Part shown: in pieces, positions 1 to 6,681 of the stretch
Numbering within the stretch: position 1 is the first letter of the stretch
Layout of the letters: every line of letters starts with the position of its first letter
NCBI GenBank assembly: GCA_964465665.1
Contig: CAYXKM010000152.1
Coordinates: forward strand, 1-9,359
DNA length: 9,359 nt
Source: JAKEGN01 sp964465665
Lineage (GTDB): Bacteria; Pseudomonadota; Gammaproteobacteria; Steroidobacterales; Woeseiaceae
Reading direction: 5' to 3'
Position numbers and translations under genes: made by a program
Notes under the pieces: generated by a model
Told to the model about the DNA's origin: nothing
The model's database searches: none
What the model saw: the letters and a program-made list of their open reading frames with translations, nothing else

Positions 1-881
1 AAAATGTCGGTGATTGCCCTGTTGCGGTACCGCTCTGCCGAATACTGGGCGCGGTCATTCGGGTTATAGGTCGGCTGATTGACCATGGCGAGAACTTCGC
101 CGGTCTGCACGTCGAGCAAAACGATGGATCCGGACTCGGCCTTGTGCTGCTGAATCGCCGACTTCAGTGCACGGTAAGCCAAATACTGCAACCGCAGGTC
201 GATACTGGTCCTCAGATCCCTGCCATGATGCGGCGGCCGGATGCTTTCGACGTTCTCGACCGCCCTGCCGAGACGGTCTTTGAGTACGCGCTTCGCACCG
301 GATTCACCGCTCAGCCAGTGATTGAACTCGAGCTCGAGGCCCTCCTGACCATCGTCATCGACGCTGGTAAATCCGACCAGGTGGCCGGTGACTTCGCCGG
401 ACGGATAGTAGCGCCGGTATTCGCGAAGCACGTTGACACCGGGAAGTTTCATCGCCATGACCAGTTGCGCCTGCTCCGGACTCAGGTGCCGCTTGAGATA
501 CAGGAACTCCTTATCCATGCTCCTGGTGATGCGGCGCATCAACAATTGCGAGTCGAGTTTCAGCGCTTTTGCCAGTTCGGGGACGCGATCGACAGCGGTT
601 ACCAGCTCTCCCGGATTCGCCCACACGCTGTCCACCGGCGTACTGATTGCCAGCGGTTCGCCATTGCGATCGGTGATCGAACCACGGTGTGCGGATATCT
701 TCTCCGTACGAAGGTGACGTGAATCGGCCTGCTGGTTCAGGAAGTCCTTGTTGAGGACTTGCAGGTGCACGGCACGCGCGAGCAATGAGCCGGCGGCGAC
801 AACGAAAAATGCCATTACCAGCATCGCCCTGCCGACGAATCGCCGCGCAGTCTGCTCTTTTGTTTCTGCTCCTCGCGTCAT
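1..881 (-). CDS. ftsI: FtsI / PBP3, septal peptidoglycan transpeptidase, N-terminal part (cut by window edge)
   Basis: Translated by hand from ATG 881-879; 293 complete codons are present and the gene runs off the left edge. FtsI cross-links septal peptidoglycan at the division site. Visible: a short cytoplasmic tail; one membrane anchor at about residues 19-38; RGSITDRNG at 66-74; YYPSGEV near 158-164; DRLGR near 202-206; and RNRAITDI at the very end, which in E. coli PBP3 directly precedes EPGST-x-K. The catalytic Ser-x-x-Lys and the later SxN and KTG motifs therefore lie outside the window. The start overlaps the ftsL stop as ATGA (4 bp) with no clear Shine-Dalgarno, which suggests translational coupling. 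Identity is near certain from residue-level resemblance to E. coli FtsI. PBP2 is less likely because the gene follows ftsL in the dcw cluster. Confidence 0.95.
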   Translation of the reverse strand, partial: MTRGAETKEQTARRFVGRAMLVMAFFVVAAGSLLARAVHLQVLNKDFLNQQADSRHLRTEKISAHRGSITDRNGEPLAISTPVDSVWANPGELVTAVDRVPELAKALKLDSQLLMRRITRSMDKEFLYLKRHLSPEQAQLVMAMKLPGVNVLREYRRYYPSGEVTGHLVGFTSVDDDGQEGLELEFNHWLSGESGAKRVLKDRLGRAVENVESIRPPHHGRDLRTSIDLRLQYLAYRALKSAIQQHKAESGSIVLLDVQTGEVLAMVNQPTYNPNDRAQYSAERYRNRAITDI

Positions 882-1165
882 TGGCGTTCAATAACGAAGA
901 TTTCCGACGTCGCCGGGCGCGCCAGCGACAATTCCTCGAGGGCAACCTTTTCTATGCGCGCATGTGTCGCCCAGGTACTTTGTTCGATTTGCAATTGACC
1001 CCATTCGATATTCAGTTCGTCACGTTCGGACGTAAGTTGCTCGAGCTGGATGAACAATTTGCGGCTTTCATGCTTGGTGTAAATCAGCGCGAGCGCCGAG
1101 ACGAAGCAGATACACACCAGAACCGTCGTCAGAACCACGGGTTGCCGTCTGATCACTATCTGCAT
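878..1165 (-). CDS. ftsL: Cell division protein FtsL
   Basis: 95-residue bitopic inner-membrane protein. Family knowledge: FtsL forms the FtsQLB complex and helps activate FtsWI. In the sequence: a short basic N-terminus (QIVIRRQP), one hydrophobic segment at about residues 10-29 (VVLTTVLVCICFVSALALI), then a periplasmic helix with regularly spaced Leu/Ile between about 38 and 65 that looks like the expected coiled coil, and a short polar tail. The length is slightly below that of E. coli FtsL (121), as is common in this family. ATG 1165-1163 overlaps the rsmH stop as TGATG (1 bp). GGAG about 9 nt upstream, inside the rsmH end, is a plausible ribosome binding site. FtsL is poorly conserved, so the call rests on size, topology and position between rsmH and ftsI. 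Confidence 0.92.
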   Translation of the reverse strand: MQIVIRRQPVVLTTVLVCICFVSALALIYTKHESRKLFIQLEQLTSERDELNIEWGQLQIEQSTWATHARIEKVALEELSLARPATSEIFVIERQ

Positions 1166-2109
1166 CAGATGTGCTCCGCGGCGCGCAGGCGCGCGCTGCG
1201 CGCCCTCGGGTTAACTGCGATTTCCTGGAGGGTTGCCGTCACAGCCTTCCCGGCCAGTTTCAATTGGGGCCGATGGGCCTCGGGAATCGACGGCATGCCG
1301 CGATATTGTTCCGGCTCGCGGGATGCGTTCCGCAAGAACCTTTTTACCCGGCGGTCCTCAAGCGAATGAAAGCTGATCACGCACAGCCGCCCGCCGGGAG
1401 CGAGCAGTTTCAGCGACGCTGCAAGCGCAGCGTCCAGCTGTTCAAGTTCGCGGTTGATGAAGATGCGGATAGCCTGGAATGTCTTGGTCGCCGGATGAAT
1501 CCGGCGATTCTTTGCCGGCGCGACAGTAGCGATCAGTTCCGCCAGCTGTCCGGTTCGCAGAATGGCTCCCTTGGCTCGCGCCGCAACGATTGCGCGGGCT
1601 ATCCGGCCCGCGAACCGCTCTTCGCCGAATTCTGCGATGACTCTTTTCAAGGTCTTTTCATCCACGCCCGCAAGCCATTCGGCTGCACTGACTCCGCTTT
1701 CCGTGTCCATTCGCATGTCGAGCGGCCCGTCCAGGCGGAAACTGAATCCACGCCCGGCCTCATCCAGTTGTGGCGACGACACTCCCAGATCGAGCAGCAG
1801 ACCATCCACTTTTCCGAGCAACCCGCGTTCTGTCGCGATGTTTTCAAGATGCGCAATTTCGTCCTTTACAATCTCAAAGCGTGGATCACTGCGCATATCG
1901 GGAGCTGCTGCATCAATCGCCTGGGTGTCCCGATCGATTGCCAGCAAGCGACCGTTACTCCCGAGTCTCCGCAGAATTTCCCCGCTATGCCCGCCACGTC
2001 CAAACGTACCGTCCACGTAACAGCCGTCTTCTTTTATGTTCAGCGCCTGCAGGACTGCCCCCAGCAGGACCGGCACGTGGCGTCCCTCAGGCCCCGTGTT
2101 GTCGCTCAC
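1165..2109 (-). CDS. rsmH: 16S rRNA (cytosine(1402)-N4)-methyltransferase RsmH (MraW)
   Basis: 314 residues, against 313 in E. coli. RsmH adds N4-methyl to C1402 of 16S rRNA using S-adenosylmethionine; RsmI, also in this window, adds the 2'-O-methyl to the same nucleotide. Motifs: HVPVLL at 11-16; SAM-binding GTFGRGGHS at 34-42; AIDRD at 57-61; LLDLGVSSPQLD at 105-116 followed by RGFSFRLDGPLDMRMD at 120-135; GEERFAGRIARAI at 162-174; HPATKTFQAIRI at 205-216; ISFHSLEDR at 245-253; NPRARSARLRAAE at 300-312. No key motif is missing. The start is GTG at 2109; the alternative starts lie inside conserved sequence. The gap after mraZ is 15 bp and the Shine-Dalgarno is weak (CGGCG). The gene is co-transcribed with mraZ and ftsL. 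Confidence 0.97.
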   Translation of the reverse strand: MSDNTGPEGRHVPVLLGAVLQALNIKEDGCYVDGTFGRGGHSGEILRRLGSNGRLLAIDRDTQAIDAAAPDMRSDPRFEIVKDEIAHLENIATERGLLGKVDGLLLDLGVSSPQLDEAGRGFSFRLDGPLDMRMDTESGVSAAEWLAGVDEKTLKRVIAEFGEERFAGRIARAIVAARAKGAILRTGQLAELIATVAPAKNRRIHPATKTFQAIRIFINRELEQLDAALAASLKLLAPGGRLCVISFHSLEDRRVKRFLRNASREPEQYRGMPSIPEAHRPQLKLAGKAVTATLQEIAVNPRARSARLRAAEHI

Positions 2110-2124
2110 TCAAGTTGCGCCGGA

Positions 2125-2574
2125 TCAGAAGGACAGTGATTCGAGTTCGGCAGGGAGATCGGTTTCTTCGTCGTCGCCCAGCCATGAATCCCGTTTTTTG
2201 TTCCAGCGTTCTTCATCCCAAAGTTCAAACTTGTTGCCCTGGCCGATCAGAATGGCCTGCCGGTCAAGTGCCGCAAACTCCCGCAATTCCTTTGGCAACA
2301 GGATGCGTCCATGCGCGTCCACCTCGAGTTCGGTTGCGTAACCGACCATCAGGCGTTGCAGTCGACGTGCCTGTTTATCGAGACTCGGCAGCCGCACCAG
2401 TTTTCTTTCGATCTCTTCCCAGTCCGGAAACGGATAGAGCAGAAGGCAGTAATCGCGATCGACGGTCGCTACCAGTTGCCCTGCGCAACGTTGCGCAATG
2501 CGCTCGCGATACCGGGTTGGTATTGCGAGCCGCCCTTTGGCATCGAGCGTGATTTTTGTAGCCCCTCGAAACAC
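2125..2574 (-). CDS. mraZ: Transcriptional regulator MraZ, first gene of the dcw cluster
   Basis: 149 residues, near the E. coli length of 152. MraZ is a DNA-binding ring-forming protein of the SpoVT/AbrB fold that represses its own promoter in E. coli. Both duplicated half-domains are visible: MFRGATKITLDAKGRLAIP at 1-19 with RYR after it, and ELEVDAHGRILLPKELREF at 82-100. The linker carries LLLYPFPDWEEIE at 44-56, and GNKFELWDEERW lies near 113-124. The start is GTG at 2574, chosen because MFRGAT is the family N-terminus. No Shine-Dalgarno precedes it (CCCGTCAACAAAAAC). Its target boxes lie about 52-76 bp upstream of the start codon. The gene heads the mraZ-rsmH-ftsL-ftsI operon. Confidence 0.97.
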   Translation of the reverse strand: MFRGATKITLDAKGRLAIPTRYRERIAQRCAGQLVATVDRDYCLLLYPFPDWEEIERKLVRLPSLDKQARRLQRLMVGYATELEVDAHGRILLPKELREFAALDRQAILIGQGNKFELWDEERWNKKRDSWLGDDEETDLPAELESLSF

Positions 2575-2625
2575 GTTTTTGTTGACGGGTGGTGGAACCG
2601 CACCTGACGCGCATGTGCCGCATTA

Positions 2626-2650
2626 ACCCATCTCCTCCCACTTTTTTCCA
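2626..2650 (-). promoter_or_regulatory. MraZ operator: three TGGNN boxes at 10-bp spacing
   Basis: Read on the minus strand: TGGAA at 2650-2646, TGGGA at 2640-2636 and TGGGT at 2630-2626. Each box is separated by exactly 5 nt. This is the direct-repeat architecture (TGGGN with 5-nt spacers) described for the E. coli mraZ promoter. The boxes lie just downstream of the predicted -10, so bound MraZ would block initiation or early elongation. The first box is degenerate (TGGAA). The sequence pattern is observed; the function is inferred from the E. coli system. Confidence 0.82.
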
Positions 2651-2659
2651 CTTTTCAAC

Positions 2660-2688
2660 ACTATATTAGCGGCGCTGGGCCGGGTCAA
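2660..2688 (-). promoter_or_regulatory. Sigma70 promoter of the mraZ-rsmH-ftsL-ftsI operon
   Basis: On the minus strand the -35 is TTGACC (2688-2683) and the -10 is TATAGT (2665-2660), with an optimal 17-bp spacer. The predicted transcription start is near 2653, giving a leader of about 80 nt. The MraZ boxes begin at or just after the predicted start. The promoter is well formed by consensus and in the expected place; it is a prediction from sequence only. Confidence 0.82.
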
Positions 2689-2693
2689 CAAAA

Positions 2694-2930
2694 GATCTGA
2701 TTATTTTCTTGTTCTACAGTGACTTATGGCCTATTTCGTGGCGCGATTCGGGCGAATTATGGCAGCATTTACGGACAGTAAATCAATGGCTTACGTCGGT
2801 AATCTCAATCCGGCAGAACGAAGTCGTCGCCAGACCGCGACAATCCAAGGGCCGGCCGGCCACTGTGACGGGCGTCACACTTCAGGGGAATACGGGCCAT
2901 CGACTGGCCCATGCGCGGGTGCTAAAAAAA
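2694..2930. other. Intergenic region between mraZ promoter and rnpB 3' end
   Basis: About 237 bp without a convincing gene. Plus-strand frames here have no Shine-Dalgarno, resemble no family I know, and run into rnpB. It holds an inverted repeat ATTTAC-N5-GTAAAT (2767-2783), a 12-bp GC palindrome GGCCGGCCGGCC (2850-2861), a CRP-type palindrome (2864-2879) and a hairpin GGGCCA-N5-TGGCCC (2894-2910) beyond the rnpB terminator. The palindrome density suggests a regulatory spacer, but no promoter with both boxes was found apart from that of mraZ. Confidence 0.6.
2864..2879. promoter_or_regulatory. Consensus CRP/Vfr-type site TGTGA-N6-TCACA
   Basis: TGTGACGGGCGTCACA is a perfect palindrome apart from its GG centre and matches both half-sites of the CRP consensus exactly. 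It is centred about 218 bp upstream of the predicted mraZ start and 50 bp past the rnpB 3' end, so no promoter lies at a classical activation distance (-41.5 or -61.5). The motif match is observed; binding is inferred, and the target transcript is unknown. Confidence 0.45.
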
Positions 2931-2940
2931 AGAGTCGGCC
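2924..2940 (-). terminator. rnpB 3' end: P1 strand plus eight U
   Basis: On the minus strand the 3' strand of P1 (GGCCGACTCT) runs into eight consecutive T at 2931-2924. The long-range P1 helix may therefore double as the terminator stem, or the local fold just upstream may do so. A further hairpin without a U-run (GGGCCA-N5-TGGCCC, 2910-2894) lies 14 nt beyond and could act as a back-up barrier. Confidence 0.6.
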
Positions 2941-3292
2941 ATAAGCCGGGTTCTGTCTGGGGCAACCATTCATCTGCGACAGCCGTCACCGGCTGCCTCT
3001 AGCGACCTACCCGGGAGCCCGTTCGGGCACACGGTGCGGACCGAAGTCCACCTGCTCCCCTATTTGGTCTTGCTCCAGGCGGGGTTTTCCGTGCCGCGAA
3101 GTGTTACCACTCGCGCGGTGCGCTCTTACCGCACCTTTTCACCCTTACCGGCACTTGCGTGCTTGGGCGGTATGTTTTCTGTGGCACTTTCCATGGGTTC
3201 GCACCCTCCAGGCGTTACCTGGCGCCCTGCCCGACGGAGCCCGGACTTTCCTCCGGCGCTTACTGCGCGCCAGCGGTTGCCTGGCCGACTCT
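2931..3292 (-). ncRNA. rnpB: RNase P RNA, catalytic subunit (bacterial type A)
   Basis: About 362 nt, against 377 in E. coli. It is the ribozyme that removes 5' leaders from pre-tRNAs, with RnpA protein as partner. The ends pair as helix P1: AGAGTCGGCC at 3292-3283 with GGCCGACTCT at 2940-2931. The universally conserved 5' block GAGGAAAGTCCGGGCTCC lies at 3253-3236. CAGGTAACGCCTGG follows shortly after. GGTAAGGGTGAAAAGGTGCG lies mid-molecule. CAAATAGGGG precedes the P15 region, whose helix carries a TTCG tetraloop. The 3' conserved block ACAGAACCCGGCTTAT is at 2956-2941. The layout follows the E. coli RNA block for block. The ends are inferred from P1 and may be off by a few bases. The gene has its own promoter and terminator; the location between mraZ and rsmI is common in Pseudomonas-type genomes. 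Confidence 0.97.
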
Positions 3293-3299
3293 GGGCGGC

Positions 3300-3305
3300 A
3301 TCATA
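3300..3305 (-). promoter_or_regulatory. rnpB promoter, -10 element TATGAT
   Basis: TATGAT on the minus strand ends 7 nt before the predicted 5' end of rnpB at 3292, the expected -10 to +1 distance. No good -35 hexamer stands 16-18 bp upstream; the region there is CGCCGTATTCCCGC. It lies in the 79-bp gap between rsmI and rnpB. Confidence 0.55.
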
Positions 3306-3371
3306 CGCCAATCCTGCGGGAATACGGCGCCCTGATTCCAAGGACACCGGGCGCGCGTGCCGCAAGCGAAT

Positions 3372-4229
3372 TCAGCCGGAATCGGGCTTGCGGTTCTTCT
3401 CCTCAAGCATCAGCCGGTAAACGTCGTTTGGCTTGAGACTCAGGATGTCCGCAACCAGATCGGCTGCCCGTTTACCGGGCATTTCGGCCATGAGTTTTTG
3501 CAACAGGCGCCGCGTTTCGGCGTCGTTTGCCCGCAGATCGTTTGCCACAACGCCGCCGACAACAAGCACGAACTCGCCTTTCACCGGGATACGCGCGTCC
3601 CCGAGCATGGATTGCAACGTTGCAAGGTCCGCTGTCCTGCATTGCTCGTGTTTCTTGCTGATCTCACGACCTATGAATGCCTGCCGGTCGTTGCCGAGAA
3701 CGTCAGCAAGGTCGGCAACACATTCCGCCACCCGGTGTACGGATTCATAGATGACGATGGTCCGCGTCTCTGACGCGAAAGACGCGATTCTTTCGCGTCT
3801 GGCGGCCCGCTTTGCCGGCAGAAAACCCTCGAAGCAAAAACGATCGGTGGGCAAACCTGCGGCCGACAACGCTGCCGTCAGCGCACACGGCCCGGGTATC
3901 GGCGATACCACGAGACCGGCGATCTGCGCAGCACTGACCAGGCGGTAGCCTGGATCGCTGACCAGCGGTGTGCCGGCGTCGCTGACCAGCGCAATCGACT
4001 GGCCCGAGCGTAGTTTTGCCAGCAGTTTCGGCACCAGTTGCTGCTCGTTGTGCTCATGCAATGATTGTTGCGGTGTCGTTATATTGAAGTGATTCAACAG
4101 CTGGCGCGTGTGGCGCGTATCCTCCGCCGCAATAAGGTCCGCGGTTGCCAACACATCGCGCGCGCGTGGCGACAAATCGGCGAGATTGCCGATCGGCGTG
4201 GCCACGACATACAGCGTTCCCGCAGTCAC
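3372..4229 (-). CDS. rsmI: 16S rRNA (cytidine(1402)-2'-O)-methyltransferase RsmI
   Basis: 285 residues, against 286 in E. coli. RsmI methylates the 2'-OH of C1402 in 16S rRNA at the ribosomal decoding centre. It belongs to the tetrapyrrole (CbiF-like) methylase fold. Motifs: TPIGNLAD at 11-18; AEDTRHT at 35-41; HEHNEQQ near 58-64; SDAGTP at 83-88 with DPGY at 92-95; PGPCA at 112-116; LSAAGLPTDRF at 121-131 followed by FEGFLPAK at 133-140; YESVHR near 160. All expected SAM-pocket motifs are present. The start is GTG at 4229, with GGAG at 4240-4237 as ribosome binding site. It is transcribed divergently from lpoA and lies upstream of rnpB in the same direction, with no obvious terminator between them. 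Confidence 0.97.
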   Translation of the reverse strand: MTAGTLYVVATPIGNLADLSPRARDVLATADLIAAEDTRHTRQLLNHFNITTPQQSLHEHNEQQLVPKLLAKLRSGQSIALVSDAGTPLVSDPGYRLVSAAQIAGLVVSPIPGPCALTAALSAAGLPTDRFCFEGFLPAKRAARRERIASFASETRTIVIYESVHRVAECVADLADVLGNDRQAFIGREISKKHEQCRTADLATLQSMLGDARIPVKGEFVLVVGGVVANDLRANDAETRRLLQKLMAEMPGKRAADLVADILSLKPNDVYRLMLEEKNRKPDSG

Positions 4230-4264
4230 ACATATTCTCCGTTATCGGTACAATTATGCATAAT
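4225..4264. promoter_or_regulatory. Divergent promoter region for rsmI (-) and lpoA (+)
   Basis: A 12-bp perfect palindrome ATTATGCATAAT (4253-4264) offers a CATAAT -10-like hexamer on each strand. On the plus strand, TACAAT (4249-4254) with GTCACA (4225-4230) at an 18-bp spacing is an alternative for lpoA. No strong -35 was found for either direction with the palindromic hexamers. The GTCACA overlaps the rsmI start codon. Candidate only. Confidence 0.35.
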
Positions 4265-4371
4265 GACACTGAACCGGCCTGTGGCATGCTGAGAGCCACG
4301 ACCATTATCGTTGATCCCGGAACCTGATGCGCCCGCCGCGCACGCGCGGTTTCTTTGGAAAATACTCGCAC

Positions 4372-6309
4372 ATGATTCGAACCCTGACATTCAGACTCGT
4401 CGCAACGGCCTTTCTTACTCTGATCGTAAACGGCTGTTCTACAACTGATTTTGGAGCAGGCTCGGGGTCGCCCAACGAGCGTCGGGCAATTTCGTATGCG
4501 AGTAGCGGCCGCCATGCGGAGGCGGCAGGAGTCTATATCGGGCTTGCATCCACCGCACAGGGTACGGAGCGCGCCCGGTACACACTGCTTGCGGTCGAGC
4601 AATGGCTCGATGCGGGCGACACACGACGCGCGCGGACCGCGCAACTCGGCGTTACTGTGCCGGCCGCCGGCGAGTTGTTGCGATTGTGGAGCGCCAATGA
4701 AGCGGCCCTGGCATTGCGCGATGGCAAGCCCGACGAGGCGTTGACCCTGCTCGATCCGCTGAGCCGCATGCCATTGCCGGTTGCAGAACGGGCGCGGGTC
4801 GAGGCATTGCGTGCGGATGCCTGGTTCCAGAAAGACAACCCGGCTCACGCCGTGCAACTTTTCATTCAGCGGGAGTCATGGCTGGATGGACGACGAAATA
4901 TCGAGGAGAACCGGCGCCGACTTTGGGCCGGATTGCTGGTCAGCGACCCGCAGGTTTTGCGGTCGGCCGCGACTCAATCGACCGATCCGCAGGTCGAGGG
5001 TTGGCTGTCACTCGGGGCGCTCGCCGCCTCGACCGGGCAGCAGGGAATAGGCTGGAGCAATGGTGTCATCCGCTGGCGGGATTCGCACCCAGGCCACACC
5101 GCAGAATTCCTGCTTGACGAGTTCGTCGTGAGCGACGGTGTCCTGGCAGCATACCCGCGACGAATCGGCTTGCTGCTGCCACTGTCCGGCAGCAACGCTG
5201 CGGCGGGACATGCGATTCAGAACGGATTCTTCGGCGCTTATTTTCCGGCGGCTGCATCGCTTGACGAGGAACAGCAGATCCGCGTGTATGACGTCACTGC
5301 ACCCGGTGGAGTCACCGCTGCGTATAACCGGGCTGTGCAGGAGGGCGCGGAATTCATCGTCGGGCCACTGTTGCGCAGCGACGTGACCGAGCTGGCCGGC
5401 ACAGGCATGCTCGCTGTTCCCGTGCTGACGCTCAATTATCTGCCGGATGAAATCATGGCGCCGCCAGGCCTTTACCAGTTCGCGCTGGCACCGGAGGACG
5501 AGGCATCGGCAGCGGCAATGCGAGCTATAGACGATGGCTTCCGGAGGGCCGTTGTCCTTTATCCGAATAACGAATGGGGCAGGCGCGTCGCCTCGAGTTT
5601 TGCTAGCGAGTTCGAGGCGGGTGGCGGCATCTTGCTCGAGCACCGTGACTACCTGCCATCGAGCCAGGACTTCTCGTCAGAGATCGAAAGCCTGATGGCC
5701 TTGTCGCAAAGCGTGCAACGTTATCAGCGAATGCGCGCGAACATCGGCGGGCCGCTGCAATTCGATCCGCGACGGCGCCAGGATGTCGATTGCGTCTTTC
5801 TGGCAGCCGACGCCAAGGCAGGCCGCCTGATCAAGTCGCAACTCCGCTTTCACTATGCGGGCGACTTGCCGGTGTACTCGACATCATTTGTCTATTCGAT
5901 GGACGGTCGATCCGATGCCGATCTGAACGGAGTCATGTTCGCTGACACGCCATGGATAGTCGCGCCACCACCCTGGATTGCGAACTATCCGCAGCTTTAC
6001 ACGGAATACTGGCCAGGCGAGCGACGCCTGGGACGCCTTCACGCCATGGGCTACGATGCCTATCAACTGGTGATGGGTTTATTCGCGACTCGCGACGATG
6101 CCATGGACGAACTTATCGGCGCCACCGGTCGCCTGTTCATGAGCGCGGACGGCAGAATCCACAGGCGGCTTGCCTGGGCGCGTTTCGAACGCGGCATACC
6201 GGTTGCCATGCCGGAGCACCCGGTTCAAACCCTGCCGCTACAGAGCATCGATCCGCAGCCCTCTTTCGATGAGGCGCCCGCATGGCCGGATCCAACCAGC
6301 AGTCAGTAG
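4372..6309 (+). CDS. lpoA: LpoA, outer-membrane lipoprotein activator of PBP1A
   Basis: 645 residues from ATG 4372. Family knowledge: LpoA is anchored in the outer membrane, spans the periplasm and stimulates the transpeptidase activity of PBP1A. Seen here: a lipoprotein signal peptide (IRTLTFRLVATAFLTLIVNG) ending at Cys22 with a slightly atypical lipobox V-N-G-C; a TPR-like helical N-terminal domain rich in Ala/Leu (about 35-250); then a periplasmic-binding-protein-like domain opening with RRIGLLLPLSG at 263-273 and continuing through FIVGPLL, VLTLNYLP and VVLYPNNEWG. An in-frame ATG at 4327 would add 15 residues and has GGA upstream; the shorter form puts Cys at the usual distance and is preferred. 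E. coli LpoA is 678 residues. It overlaps yraN by 28 bp. The adjacent divergent rsmI and the following yraN are its usual neighbours. Confidence 0.93.
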   Translation: MIRTLTFRLVATAFLTLIVNGCSTTDFGAGSGSPNERRAISYASSGRHAEAAGVYIGLASTAQGTERARYTLLAVEQWLDAGDTRRARTAQLGVTVPAAGELLRLWSANEAALALRDGKPDEALTLLDPLSRMPLPVAERARVEALRADAWFQKDNPAHAVQLFIQRESWLDGRRNIEENRRRLWAGLLVSDPQVLRSAATQSTDPQVEGWLSLGALAASTGQQGIGWSNGVIRWRDSHPGHTAEFLLDEFVVSDGVLAAYPRRIGLLLPLSGSNAAAGHAIQNGFFGAYFPAAASLDEEQQIRVYDVTAPGGVTAAYNRAVQEGAEFIVGPLLRSDVTELAGTGMLAVPVLTLNYLPDEIMAPPGLYQFALAPEDEASAAAMRAIDDGFRRAVVLYPNNEWGRRVASSFASEFEAGGGILLEHRDYLPSSQDFSSEIESLMALSQSVQRYQRMRANIGGPLQFDPRRRQDVDCVFLAADAKAGRLIKSQLRFHYAGDLPVYSTSFVYSMDGRSDADLNGVMFADTPWIVAPPPWIANYPQLYTEYWPGERRLGRLHAMGYDAYQLVMGLFATRDDAMDELIGATGRLFMSADGRIHRRLAWARFERGIPVAMPEHPVQTLPLQSIDPQPSFDEAPAWPDPTSSQ

Positions 6310-6656
6310 CGCGACAGACCGAACAGCTGGCTCTTGAACATTTGCAGCGCAACGGTCTCGACCTGCTCGAGCGAAATTTCCGCTGCCGACATGGCGAGAT
6401 CGACCTGATAATGCGAGACCAGTCGACTCTTGTTTTCGTCGAAGTCCGATTTCGCAGGTACAGTCAGTATGCGTCCGCCGTCGCGTCGATCGATACGCAC
6501 AAGCAACGCCGCCTGTGCCGAGCTGGCAGTCACTACCTGAGAACACATCCTCATCACTGCAATACTCCGGTACGCTTCGACGTCGTTGCATTCGACGGGC
6601 CGACCCAGCGTGACTTCACATTGCAATGGCTGCAGGACGCATTCAGGCCAGGGTAA
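6282..6656 (+). CDS. yraN: YraN family protein (UPF0102, predicted nuclease fold)
   Basis: 124 residues, against 131 in E. coli. The family has a restriction-endonuclease-like fold; its cellular role is not settled. Visible: an N-terminal helix ARQTEQLALEHLQRNGL at 10-26, RNFRCRHGEIDLIMRD at 31-46, FVEVRFR at 52-58, KQRRL at 74-78 and VRFDVVAF at 97-104. Putative catalytic-site residues of the PD-(D/E)xK type are E39, D41 and E54. The usual FVEVK lysine is Arg here (R56), and the G-x-x-GE of the first helix is replaced by RQTEQ. It starts inside lpoA (28-bp overlap) with GAGG about 8 nt ahead of the ATG, so it is probably translated from the lpoA mRNA. Nothing coding follows on this strand; the repeat array begins 25 bp after the stop. 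Confidence 0.9.
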   Translation: MAGSNQQSVARQTEQLALEHLQRNGLDLLERNFRCRHGEIDLIMRDQSTLVFVEVRFRRYSQYASAVASIDTHKQRRLCRAGSHYLRTHPHHCNTPVRFDVVAFDGPTQRDFTLQWLQDAFRPG

Positions 6657-6681
6657 GCGACATCCTCCGGTCTTGAATGTG

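Larger units (their letters stand above)
2577..2693. repeat. Perfect 10-bp inverted repeat bracketing the mraZ control region
   Basis: TTTTGTTGAC at 2577-2586 (plus strand), directly beside the mraZ start codon, is the exact reverse complement of GTCAACAAAA at 2684-2693. The latter covers most of the mraZ -35 (2683-2688). Between the two arms lie the promoter, the MraZ boxes and the mRNA leader. Only one arm would be transcribed, so an RNA hairpin is not the explanation. Function unknown; chance is possible. Confidence 0.5.

Noticed and set aside
1171..2139. Long open frame on the plus strand (over 300 codons) opposite rsmH
   Set aside because: It lies antisense to a gene with every RsmH motif. 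Its translation is Arg/Pro/Cys-rich with no recognisable domain, as expected of a GC-rich shadow frame. The same applies to 1770-2552 and 144-722 on the plus strand.
2767..2783. LexA box
   Set aside because: The half-sites ATTTAC/GTAAAT lack the CTG...CAG of the SOS-box consensus.
2709..3002. Small plus-strand open frames between mraZ and rnpB
   Set aside because: No ribosome binding site, they run into the rnpB terminator and RNA, and the translation looks random.
3034..3436. Plus-strand open frames over rnpB
   Set aside because: The sequence is fully explained by RNase P RNA on the other strand.
4054..4857. Minus-strand open frame across the rsmI-lpoA gap
   Set aside because: It overlaps the 5' ends of two well-identified genes and their shared control region, and it has no family resemblance.
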